A stretch of 64,000 bases of DNA from Gilliamella sp. App4-10 (GCF_001690495.1 NZ_LZGS01000044.1:1-64000), one strand, 5' to 3'; shown: positions 8,637-16,547, counted from the first letter of the stretch. Numbers and translations are program-made. The notes: a model not told the origin generated them from the sequence alone.

Positions 8637-10136
8637 ATGAATTTAGTTAAATTAAAAATTGAAAATATTAAAAATATTAAGTTCGCAGATATTGAATTAC
8701 CTTTTGAAGGTGGAATTTATGGCATTATTGGTTCAAATGGTTGCGGTAAAAGTACCTTAATGCTTTTACTTTCAGTTTTGACAAGCCCAAAACGATACTT
8801 TATGTTGAATGCACATGACTATGATAATAAATCATTTGTATATTTAGATATAAATATAGATGGTAAAAATACAATCAATACCTGGGTTGTCGAAAATGAT
8901 AATAAGTGGATGTGTAAAGAAAACTGTGTTCGTTTGTCTGGTGTTTACGAAGGTAGTCTGTTTTATGGCACAAGATTTGATAACTCAAGAATAGTAGATA
9001 AATTGTTTAAAGAAAGAATGATAACTGATGATATGATTGTTGATGCTGATGATTTTGTTAAAGATAACCTAAGTTATATTTTGCATGGTGACAGAAAAAA
9101 CTACAGAAATTTAAGAAGAATTAAAAGCAAACGGATATCAGAAAAATTAAATTTAATAAATATTCCTTACTTTATTGATATTGAGAATAGAGGTTTAATA
9201 AGTCAATACAGAATGAGCTCTGGTGAATGTTTATTAATTTCATTACTTAACTATATCTATTATACATTGATTAATCAAGGAACTAAAAAATATCAAAATA
9301 CAACTCCCTTGATTCTGATTGATGAAATTGAGTTAGCTTTACATCCTATTGCGATAAAGAGATTATTCGCTTTTTTTGAAGAACTAAGAATTACCTACCC
9401 AAAACTGGTTATATATATAACTTCACATTCTCCAGAAGTTATCAGGGCACTAGCTCCCGAAAATATGTTTTTGCTGAAAAACGATAATGGTAATATAGAT
9501 ACTATCAACCCCTGTTTTCCCAGCTATGCGATAAGGGATGTATACTCTCACGATGGTTATGATATTTTAATTCTTGTTGAAGATAAACTGGCTTGTTATC
9601 TTGTTAATAATATAATTGCAGAGCATTTTCTAAACAAAAGCAAATTAATACATGTTGTTCCTGTCGGAGGCTATGATAGTGTTTTAAAGCTACATGTAGA
9701 CTTATTAGCCAATAATGTATTAGGTACTAATAAAAAAGTAATAAGTATACTTGATGGGGACGTAAAGGAAAGCGTAAGTAAATTAACAGATTTTCAAAAT
9801 CTCTTAAAGCTTTATTTACCGATACCGAGCATTGAAAAATTTTTGTTTGGCATGCTGAATGAGAAAAAATATTCAGATGCTAAAAAGGTTATAAATGATA
9901 AATATTTTACACTCAAATCATTAGATAATTTATTTTCAGAATTTAATAATGAACATAAATCTCCTCCAAAAAATCCAGACAAAAAATTTTATTCAAATAT
10001 AAAAAAAGATCTAAAAGGAAGATGTATTGAGGAAAGCGCGTTTATTGAAAAATTAAGTGATGATATAAAAACAATACCTAGTTTGGAATTTGATAAATTT
10101 GCTAAAAATCTTAATAAATTCATAAATGAAATTTAG
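8637..10136 (+). CDS. OLD-like ATP-dependent nuclease (AAA/ABC ATPase plus TOPRIM-like domain)
   Basis: 499 residues. Walker [10 protein letters not shown] is at about 32-40, ABC-type signature MSSGE near 193, Walker B LILIDEIE at about 225-232, and the switch histidine in TSHSPEV near 263. Past 310 there is a TOPRIM-like domain: LILVEDK supplies the acidic residue near 313, and SILDGD near 372 the DxD. This plan is that of OLD-family nucleases, which cleave DNA in phage exclusion and in several two-component defence systems. Its immediate neighbour is the WYL-like/BRCT protein (26 bp upstream). An integrase fragment begins 20 bp after its stop. The C-terminal 100 residues are unassigned. Confidence 0.82.
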   Translation: MNLVKLKIENIKNIKFADIELPFEGGIYGIIGSNGCGKSTLMLLLSVLTSPKRYFMLNAHDYDNKSFVYLDINIDGKNTINTWVVENDNKWMCKENCVRLSGVYEGSLFYGTRFDNSRIVDKLFKERMITDDMIVDADDFVKDNLSYILHGDRKNYRNLRRIKSKRISEKLNLINIPYFIDIENRGLISQYRMSSGECLLISLLNYIYYTLINQGTKKYQNTTPLILIDEIELALHPIAIKRLFAFFEELRITYPKLVIYITSHSPEVIRALAPENMFLLKNDNGNIDTINPCFPSYAIRDVYSHDGYDILILVEDKLACYLVNNIIAEHFLNKSKLIHVVPVGGYDSVLKLHVDLLANNVLGTNKKVISILDGDVKESVSKLTDFQNLLKLYLPIPSIEKFLFGMLNEKKYSDAKKVINDKYFTLKSLDNLFSEFNNEHKSPPKNPDKKFYSNIKKDLKGRCIEESAFIEKLSDDIKTIPSLEFDKFAKNLNKFINEI

Positions 10137-10156
10137 TACTGAGAAATTAATAAGAT

Positions 10157-10396
10157 ATGTCAATTCGAAAACAAAATTCAGGCAAATGGCTTTTTGAGAA
10201 ATACCTTGAAGGTGGTCGGCATGTTCGTAAAACGTTCGCCACCAAAGGCGAAGCGTTACCTTACGAAAATTATTTAGAAGAGCAAACTAACCAAAAGCCT
10301 TGGCTAGGTGAAAAGTTTGATAAGCGCCATTTATCGGATTTAATTAACCGTTTTCATTACTAGGCAAACGCTTAAATGCAATGTTATTTGTTAATA
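10157..10396 (+). pseudogene. 5' fragment of a tyrosine integrase, duplicate of the integrase at 11655
   Basis: An intact frame of 68 codons (10157-10363) matches the N-terminus of the downstream integrase, with about 54 of the first 64 residues identical (GKWLFEKYLE, KTFATKGEAL, EEQTNQKPWLGEK). Nucleotide similarity continues in a broken form past the stop (TAGGCAAACGCTTAAA, then ATGTTATTTG) to about 10396 and then ends. It is the arm-type DNA-binding domain only and lacks the catalytic domain. It probably marks a former integrase position before the Abi module arrived. Confidence 0.88.
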
Positions 10397-10540
10397 TATC
10401 ATGAATTAAGGCAACTCCTTAAGCTTTTTAGAAACTGGTGAGATATTGTTAGGGAGTGATTGTGGAGCTGATTCTATGCAATTTCATTGATTGAAAAGTG
10501 CATATAAAAACAAATAAGCATCAATAAACATCAATTTTAG

Positions 10541-10572
10541 TCGACAAGGATCCGAACTTGTAGTAATATAAT
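10541..10572 (+). promoter_or_regulatory. Probable promoter of the Abi-associated RNA
   Basis: A perfect -10 hexamer TATAAT lies at 10567-10572, with a TCGACA -35-like hexamer at 10541-10546 (20-bp spacing, longer than ideal). Transcription would start near 10579, just at the foot of the predicted RNA hairpin. Confidence 0.55.
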
Positions 10573-10578
10573 TGTAAC

Positions 10579-10676
10579 GGTACCCTGTCCTCTAATCTCT
10601 TATTAACGTACTTAATTGGGCGAAGAGTAATTATGGCAGGGTCTTCTTTTATCTGCATTAGGTAATTAAGCCCATT
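10579..10676 (+). ncRNA. Candidate structured RNA upstream of the AbiF-like gene
   Basis: A long imperfect hairpin: ACCCTG (10582-10587) pairs CAGGGT (10637-10642), CC pairs GG, TAAT (10593-10596) pairs ATTA (10630-10633), and CTCTT (10597-10601) pairs AAGAG (10623-10627). The 21-base loop contains CTTAATTGGGC (10611-10621). Its CTTAATT can pair with AATTAAG (10664-10670), and its TGGGC alternatively with GCCCA (10670-10674), giving mutually exclusive pseudoknot options. Abi-type HEPN proteins are known to occur with adjacent noncoding RNAs acting as antitoxins. That role here is inference from position and structure. Confidence 0.6.
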
Positions 10677-10696
10677 TTATTTATAAAGGTTTAGTT

Positions 10697-11677
10697 ATGT
10701 CTTATCATGTAATTCCCAAAAAAGAGCCAAAACCCCACAAAACGTATCAACAACAAATCGATATACTGGTTAGCCGTGGCATGTCTATAAAGGATATCAA
10801 ACGAGCTAAACGAAAATTATCTCATATTGGCTATTATCGTTTATCGGGCTATTGGTATATTGCAAGAAAAGAGGCGATTAATTCCAAGCTTAACAAGCGT
10901 TTAGATGACTTTCAAGAAGGAACCGTTTTTGAAGATTTTTATAACTTATATTTATTTGATAAAGATATTAGGTTACATCTTTTTTGTGGAATAGAACGAA
11001 TCGAAAATTATCTTAAAGCTATTATTTCTTATGAACTAGGTAAAAGTAATCCTTGTGCACATTTAAACAAAAACTTTTTTAAAGTAGATAAACAAAAATA
11101 TAACGATAAGTTTGAAGAGTATATAAAAAAACTAAAAAGTAAGATCGTAAATAGTAAAGATGTTTTTATTAAATGGAATTATGAAAACTATAAAAATATA
11201 CCGATCTGGGTTGCAACAGAGATTTGGGATTTTGGTATGTTATCTAATTTTTATCAGATATTAAAACATAACTATCAACAAAGTATTTGCACTCGACTTG
11301 GTATAACTGATGATAGTACTAAGCATTTAGAAAACTGCCTACATACATTAAATATTATTCGGAATAAATGTGCTCATAATTCTAGGCTATGGAACTATAG
11401 CGTTAAACCCTCAATATCATCAAAATTATTAAATAATCTAGAATTAGACTCACTACAAGATTATTCATTAACCCGCCTTAAAGCGGTTATTTTAGCTATT
11501 TGGAGTTTAACTAAACGATTTAGTAAAAATTCAGATTGGCTAATAAAAATGGTTAAATTACTGGAGCAAAAACCTAATATTCCAAATGTAAACTATTACA
11601 ATATGGGATTTTTTAATAACGATCTAAAAGTGTTATACCAATTGTTGGATAAGTATGACTGTACGCAAACAAAGTAA
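10697..11677 (+). CDS. AbiF/AbiD-like abortive-infection protein (Abi_2 family) with HEPN motif
   Basis: 326 residues of the Abi_2 type: N-terminal KTYQQQIDILVSRGM and an RLSGYWY block, ERIENYLKAIISYELG near 101-116, and a C-terminal HEPN motif RNKCAH at residues 222-227 (R-x4-H) in IIRNKCAHNSRLW. HEPN proteins are metal-independent ribonucleases; in abortive infection they stop growth of phage-infected cells. The gene follows a promoter and a structured RNA leader, and its end overlaps the integrase start by 23 bp, so it may be cotranscribed with int. Family recognition is firm; activity and RNA control are inferred. Confidence 0.88.
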   Translation: MSYHVIPKKEPKPHKTYQQQIDILVSRGMSIKDIKRAKRKLSHIGYYRLSGYWYIARKEAINSKLNKRLDDFQEGTVFEDFYNLYLFDKDIRLHLFCGIERIENYLKAIISYELGKSNPCAHLNKNFFKVDKQKYNDKFEEYIKKLKSKIVNSKDVFIKWNYENYKNIPIWVATEIWDFGMLSNFYQILKHNYQQSICTRLGITDDSTKHLENCLHTLNIIRNKCAHNSRLWNYSVKPSISSKLLNNLELDSLQDYSLTRLKAVILAIWSLTKRFSKNSDWLIKMVKLLEQKPNIPNVNYYNMGFFNNDLKVLYQLLDKYDCTQTK

Positions 11678-12652
11678 CGGCAAATGGCTATTTGAAAAAT
11701 ACCTTGAAGATGGTCGGCGTGTTCGTAAAACGTTCGCCACCAAAGGTGAGGCGTTAGCTTACGAAAATTATTTAGAAGAGCAAACTAACCAAAAACCTTG
11801 GTTGGGTGAAAAGATAGATCGCAGGCGTTTATCAGATTTGATTAATACTTGGTATTCATTACACGGGCAAACGCTTAAAGACGGTGAAAAACGCCTAAAA
11901 GCCATGTTATTTGCTGATGATTGTATAGGTCATCCACTTGCTACCGATTTCACAGCCAAACAATTTACTAACTATCGTCAAAAACGCATTGATGGTGAGA
12001 TATTTAGAACCGATCGCATTAAAAATGTAGCTCCCCGAACCATGAACCTTGAATTAACTTATTTTAAAGCAATGTTTAATGAGTTGATCAGGCTAGGGGA
12101 ATGGCAACATAACAATCCAGTTGAACGAATACGCCCATTTAAAACAGATGAGCAAGAAATGGCTTATCTAATTAAAGAGCAAATTCATGAACTCTTGCTA
12201 TCTTGTGAGCAAAGTACTGCCACCGATTTAACCATCATTGTTAAAATTTGTCTAGCAACAGGAGCAAGGTGGAGCGAAGCCGAAAGCCTAAAAGGTGCTC
12301 AAGTAAAAGATGGTAAAATCACCTACATTAACACCAAAGGCAAACGTAATAGAACCATTCCAATTAGTACAAGCTCTTTAACGAAATTCCCAAAAAGAAT
12401 GGTAGCTCATTTACTCCCTGTTACTCGGCGTTCCGCTCGGCAATCAATCGTGCAGGAATAGAATTACCAGATCGACAACTAACCCACGTATTACGCCACA
12501 CTTTTGCCAGCCATTTTATGATGAATGGTGGTAATATTTTAGTATTACAAAAAATCCTCGGCCACACCGATATCAAAATGACTATGCGCTACGCACACTT
12601 TGCACCTGATCACTTTGAAGATGCGGTAAGGTTGAATCCGTTAAATGACTAA
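11655..12652 (+). pseudogene. int: P2-type tyrosine integrase, frameshifted
   Basis: The first frame runs from the ATG at 11655 and would end at 12461. Near 12388-12396 (an AAAAA run) the reading shifts by one base, after which the second frame continues the protein to TAA at 12650-12652. All catalytic residues of the family are present across the two frames: Arg in ATGARWSE, Lys in TKGKRN, HVLRHTFASH, LGHTDIKM and Tyr in MRYAH. The N-terminal arm-binding domain is duplicated at 10157. Unless the shift is a sequencing error, the enzyme is inactive. It reads toward attR, as in P2-like prophages. Confidence 0.9.
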
Positions 12653-12663
12653 GAGGGAATTGA

Positions 12664-13347
12664 ATGAGATATTTGAATATATTAAAAAAAATTGAAATTG
12701 AGGAAAAAAGAAGGGAAAAATTGAGATTAAAATTATACAAATCATCTTTTTTGTATAAATCAAAAAAATACTCTTACTTGGCATCAATAGTGTCAGTACT
12801 AATTTCAATAATATTTCTGCTTTGTATCCATTGTTTAAATTATGAGCCAAATTCAAAGCTCTATATAGTTCCATTTCTTATTTTAATTTTTAGCTATGCT
12901 TCTATGACATTCTGTGTTGCTCTAGATATTTATAGCAACAAAAAGAAAATTATTAGCCACACACTGTTACCTTTTTGTAATTCAATAAATTCAAATGTAA
13001 AAACTTCTTACATCATGGATAACAAATATTTTAAAGAACTGTTACAGCTTGATCTTCAAGTTTTAGAAATTGGAAAAATTGAATTAAAAAATGAACGCTC
13101 TTTTTTAGAAAAAAGAATAGGATGTATTGTTGGTTCCTTGGATAAATTGGGTATTTTACCTGGAGTATTATCTACTATGGCTATATTATCAACTTCTGGC
13201 GGTTTTAATTGGGTGTCAGGTATTGCTTATGCATATATTATTTTGATGTTAATTTCATTCACTTTCTATCCAATGATAATGAGATATAACAGAATGATTG
13301 AATTAACAGAGTTAGTCATACAATTTAAAAACGAGCAACTAAAATAA
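12664..13347 (+). CDS. Hypothetical membrane protein between integrase and attR
   Basis: 227 residues, unrecognised. A basic, charged N-terminus (1-35) precedes two membrane segments (about 38-58 and 66-90), then a cytoplasmic loop of about 70 residues, then two more segments (about 164-185 and 190-212). An AGAGGGAATTGA ribosome site precedes the ATG, 11 bp after the integrase stop, so it is probably cotranscribed with int. A cargo gene in this slot is often an immunity or defence factor in phage-derived islands, but nothing in the sequence proves this. Confidence 0.65.
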   Translation: MRYLNILKKIEIEEKRREKLRLKLYKSSFLYKSKKYSYLASIVSVLISIIFLLCIHCLNYEPNSKLYIVPFLILIFSYASMTFCVALDIYSNKKKIISHTLLPFCNSINSNVKTSYIMDNKYFKELLQLDLQVLEIGKIELKNERSFLEKRIGCIVGSLDKLGILPGVLSTMAILSTSGGFNWVSGIAYAYIILMLISFTFYPMIMRYNRMIELTELVIQFKNEQLK

Positions 13348-13460
13348 TGGCGGAAAAATGGCGGTTGAAAATATTTTTATATAGTAAAATATGTCTATAT
13401 ATGTATTTATAACCGCTTGATTTAATTGTAAGTTATTGATTTTAAATACAGCTTTAAAGA

Positions 13461-13497
13461 ACTCATAATCGATTGGTCACTGGTTCAAGTCCAGTAG
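13461..13497 (+). repeat. attR: 37-bp copy of the tRNA-Ile(CAT) 3' part
   Basis: Exact repeat of 6804-6840. It is followed by TAAATG instead of the tRNA acceptor end, so it is a scar and not a gene. Confidence 0.95.
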
Positions 13498-13672
13498 TAA
13501 ATGTTTTATCTCTTTTCACCACTTTTCATTTTAATAAATAAAATCATTAAACTATATAAAACAAAGTACGCTTATTATTCATTATTGCTCGTGTTAATTT
13601 GGTTGCTATTACCAATTTTAGTAATATAAATCATATGTCATAAACGGCGTATTACTAAAACTGAGGTGATAT

Positions 13673-13831
13673 ATGGCTAGGATAGTAAAACCATTAACTG
13701 ATAAGCAAATTCAGTCATCTAAACACCAAATTGAAATAATATCAATTATCTGATGGAAAAGGTCTTTTTTATTAATAATGCCAACAAGTGTTAAGCTATG
13801 GCGTTTTAATTACATGTATTTATATAGTTAA
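13673..13831 (+). pseudogene. Remnant of a P4-type integrase (DUF4102 N-terminus)
   Basis: After a GAGGTGATAT ribosome site the ATG opens MARIVKPLTDKQIQSSK, the hallmark start of P4-family integrases. After one frame change comes YQLSDGKGLF, and after another VKLWRFNY, both in the right order for that family. The rest of the protein is absent. It lies 176 bp after attR, the position a P4-type integrase takes next to its tRNA att site, which suggests a second, older element at the same tRNA. Confidence 0.8.
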
Positions 13832-13902
13832 AAATTCAAGAGTAGCTCATTAGTGTAATCCATGTAAATACCCCTAACTTAGTACACAACTAACGTAGAA
13901 AA

Positions 13903-13968
13903 TTATGCTACTTGTTTTAGTGTTTTATACTCAATCGGTGTCATGTTATTTAATGCCTCATGAGGTCT
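13903..13968 (-). pseudogene. C-terminal remnant of an IS3-family transposase (OrfB)
   Basis: On the minus strand the bases read RPHEALNNMTPIEYKTLKQVA and a stop, the standard C-terminus of IS3-group integrase-type transposases. Only about 22 codons survive. Immediately beyond the stop, near 13870-13890, lies a CCCCTAACTTAGTACACA stretch that may be the IS end. Confidence 0.8.
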
Positions 13969-14002
13969 TATCATCAATCAATGATTTTTTCAGTTCTTTT
14001 TA

Positions 14003-14042
14003 ATGACATTTTTTTCCAGATTAATCTGGAAAAAAATGTCAT
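14003..14042. repeat. Perfect 40-bp palindrome upstream of the PTS regulator
   Basis: Two 20-base arms are exact reverse complements with no spacer. Each arm is ATGACA, T7, then CCAGATT toward the centre. T runs are on the 5' side and A runs on the 3' side of the core, opposite to a terminator. It is 84 bp before the regulator start. It could be an operator, an extrudable cruciform or an insertion remnant. Confidence 0.9.
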
Positions 14043-14125
14043 CGTCTTAATTTGTTGAACTCATTATACTTTAAAGCATAACGTTATGAATGTATTACGA
14101 TAAAACTGACAAAAGGAGTTTGGTA

Positions 14126-16102
14126 ATGGAAAGACAGATACAATTACTGAAACTACTTTTTAATGAGTCCGAATTTAAACCAGCAGCCTATTTTAGTTCA
14201 AAATTATCCATTTCGACCAAAACCATTTATTTTGACATTGAAAAGTTAAATGATCAGCTATTAACCTTCCCCAATAACGATATTTATATCGAAAAATCTC
14301 CCCGTAAAGGTTTAATACTGATGGGAAATAAAGACGATATTGATTCGATAATTGGTTATCTAGAGCAAAACAATAGCCATGGCTATTTTAATAAAAACGC
14401 ACGTCGATTAACGCCACAATATCGCCGATTAGATATTGTAAAACGTTGTTTGCTAAATCAAGAAAGCGTTTCGTTAGAACAGCTCTCTGATGATTATATT
14501 GTTAGTAAAACATCACTTCATAAAGATATTGAGTTTATTAACCGTTCATTATTCTCTGAAAATGTCTTACTAAATATCACGCACAAAGCCATTGTTGTAG
14601 AGGGTAAAGAAAACCAAATTCAGCGCGCAATTAAGCACTTTTTATTGTTATATATTCATAAACAAGATAGTTATTATCTAAATCAATTAATGAAATCATT
14701 GATGGACAATGATTCTTTTACGCAAATTAGCCAATTATTATTTGCACACTACGAATCAATCGTTCAGCAATCGTCAGAATATTATTTATCATCGTTATTG
14801 ATATCGATTGCAATACAGTTAAAACGATTAATACTCGGTTATCCTATTGATGAAGAAGATGATTTTTTATTTAACCATATCCGTTATATGCAATCGTATT
14901 TAATTGCATCAGATCTTGCTAAACAACTCGAAGTTACCTTTAAAATCAATTTTTCAACTAATGATATTAAATATTTAAGTAAGCTATTTTTTGCTCATCG
15001 AATCATTGATGAATCGGTAAAAGTTGATGATAGTTTTTATGAACAAATCATCCGCAAAATTATAAAAAAAATTGGCGAAATTGAAGGAATCGATTTATCG
15101 AAAGATAGCAAATTGTTCCATTCATTGTTATCTCACTTTCCACCCATGATTACCCGTTTGCAAAAACAAATACGTATTATGAATCCTATACTAAAAGAAA
15201 TAAAACACGAATATTCAAAATTATTTAGCGTATTGTGGTATGCACTTTCTGATGTAGAACGTAAATTTGATATTCGCTTAAACGATCACGAAATCTCATT
15301 TTTATTGATTCATTTTCAAATTGCGTTAGATAAAGCAGCTGATGCTAATAATATTGTGATTATTTGTCAATATGGTTGTTCTTCATCGAATTTAATACTT
15401 AATAAAGTTCGAAAAATATTACCTTCTAAAGATAATATTGAAGTTTATTCAGTTTCGAAATTGGCATCGACCAATCATAGTAATGTTGATTTATTTATTA
15501 CTACACTTGATATCAACAATCTCAATAAGCCAGTTGTTAAAATTTCCTCATTATTAAATACCAATGACTATCAAAATATTATTCAGGCTTATGCCAATTA
15601 TGTGTTAAATAAGCAGTCTAATTTTTATGATAAAACAAATTGTTATCCAGCCACAGCAAAATTTGTTGTTGCTGATCTTATTCAATTAAATGTCGATATT
15701 GATAATAAAAATGAATGTCTTAATCAATTAATACATCGGCTTGAAGATAAAGGTTATGTCACTTATCACTACCGTGATTCTGTTTTACATCGCGAAGAAA
15801 TAGGTGACACCGCTATCGAAAACGGCATTGCCTTACCGCATGGGTCCCCCATGTTTGTGACGAAATCCAGTATATCCATTATGACATTACGCAAACCCAT
15901 CAAATGGGGTGTTATTGATGTTAGCGTAATTATTATGGTTAGCCTTTCTGAAAATAACATCAATAGTATCAATGAAGTATTTACCGAAATTTACGAAATT
16001 GTTTCGAACAAACACGCAATATCAGCGTTAAAAAATATCACTCGTTTTACACAACTAAAATCATTTTTAAATAATCAAAAAGGAACCAAAAATGTATTTT
16101 GA
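14126..16102 (+). CDS. PRD-containing transcriptional regulator with EIIB and EIIA domains (MtlR/LicR type)
   Basis: 658 residues from the ATG preceded by AAAAGGAG; an upstream in-frame ATG at 14090 lacks a ribosome site. Domain order: two N-terminal helix-turn-helix units (MERQIQLLKLLF..., SVSLEQLSDDYIVSKTSLH), two PRD modules (about 190-400), a GatB-like EIIB domain with phospho-Cys in CQYGCSS near 412, and a C-terminal EIIA domain with phospho-His in ALPHGSPM near 570. Such proteins activate PTS operons according to phosphorylation by HPr and the cognate EIIB. Its end overlaps the EIIA gene by 11 bp. It probably controls the operon that follows. Confidence 0.9.
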   Translation: MERQIQLLKLLFNESEFKPAAYFSSKLSISTKTIYFDIEKLNDQLLTFPNNDIYIEKSPRKGLILMGNKDDIDSIIGYLEQNNSHGYFNKNARRLTPQYRRLDIVKRCLLNQESVSLEQLSDDYIVSKTSLHKDIEFINRSLFSENVLLNITHKAIVVEGKENQIQRAIKHFLLLYIHKQDSYYLNQLMKSLMDNDSFTQISQLLFAHYESIVQQSSEYYLSSLLISIAIQLKRLILGYPIDEEDDFLFNHIRYMQSYLIASDLAKQLEVTFKINFSTNDIKYLSKLFFAHRIIDESVKVDDSFYEQIIRKIIKKIGEIEGIDLSKDSKLFHSLLSHFPPMITRLQKQIRIMNPILKEIKHEYSKLFSVLWYALSDVERKFDIRLNDHEISFLLIHFQIALDKAADANNIVIICQYGCSSSNLILNKVRKILPSKDNIEVYSVSKLASTNHSNVDLFITTLDINNLNKPVVKISSLLNTNDYQNIIQAYANYVLNKQSNFYDKTNCYPATAKFVVADLIQLNVDIDNKNECLNQLIHRLEDKGYVTYHYRDSVLHREEIGDTAIENGIALPHGSPMFVTKSSISIMTLRKPIKWGVIDVSVIIMVSLSENNINSINEVFTEIYEIVSNKHAISALKNITRFTQLKSFLNNQKGTKNVF

Positions 16103-16547
16103 TAAACAGTTATGCCTTTTGAATATCGAGGCATCAAATCAAGAACAAATTCTGACGCTAATGGCACAAATGTTATTTAGCAATGGAATAGTTACGCAAG
16201 ATTTTTTAGACGGCATTTTACAAAGAGAACAACAATATCCAACGGGTCTATTGGTTAATTCTGTTGGGTTTGCTTTGCCACATACGGATTCATCAAAAGT
16301 TAATCAATCACAAATTTGTTTTGCATCATTAAAACAACCCGTCACTTTTAACGGAATGACTGATGACAGTGAAAAAATTCCGGTCAAATTTATCTTTATG
16401 CTTGCCATGAAACAACCTCATGAACAAGTTGAAAATTTACAAAACTTGATCGATTTATTTCAAAACGAACAAGCAATAAAACAATTAGAACAGTGTAGTT
16501 CAATGACTGAATTTATCGCAATTTTAAATCAAGCAGGCATTAAATAA
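16092..16547 (+). CDS. PTS EIIA component, galactitol/fructose type
   Basis: 151-residue phosphocarrier that passes phosphate from HPr to EIIB. The active-site motif FALPHTDS gives His64. It overlaps the regulator end by 11 bp and is followed 29 bp later by the EIIC gene. The regulator carries a related EIIA domain, so the operon encodes two EIIA-like units, one catalytic and one regulatory. Substrate is not predictable from this domain. Confidence 0.92.
   Translation: MYFDKQLCLLNIEASNQEQILTLMAQMLFSNGIVTQDFLDGILQREQQYPTGLLVNSVGFALPHTDSSKVNQSQICFASLKQPVTFNGMTDDSEKIPVKFIFMLAMKQPHEQVENLQNLIDLFQNEQAIKQLEQCSSMTEFIAILNQAGIK

Larger units (their letters stand above)
6841..13497. mobile_element. Integrated genomic island, P2-prophage-derived, with defence-like cargo
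   Basis: The 6.7-kb segment lies between the two 37-bp direct repeats. From left to right it holds a late-control protein D fragment (minus strand), a CI-type repressor/SHOCT fragment, a zinc-ribbon/WYL-like/BRCT membrane protein, an OLD-like ATPase, an integrase 5' fragment, a probable ncRNA plus AbiF-like protein, a frameshifted tyrosine integrase and a membrane protein. The polarity fits a P2-like prophage whose head/tail interior was lost: int at one end reading toward its att site, D at the other end reading toward the opposite att. With a frameshifted integrase the island is probably immobile now. Confidence 0.88.

Noticed and set aside
13461-13497. Second tRNA gene at the right end of the island
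   Set aside because: It lacks the acceptor stem and D arm; only the 37-bp att core is present.
14003-14042. 40-bp palindrome as a bidirectional terminator
   Set aside because: T runs precede and A runs follow the core on both strands, the reverse of a terminator, and there is no GC-rich stem base.
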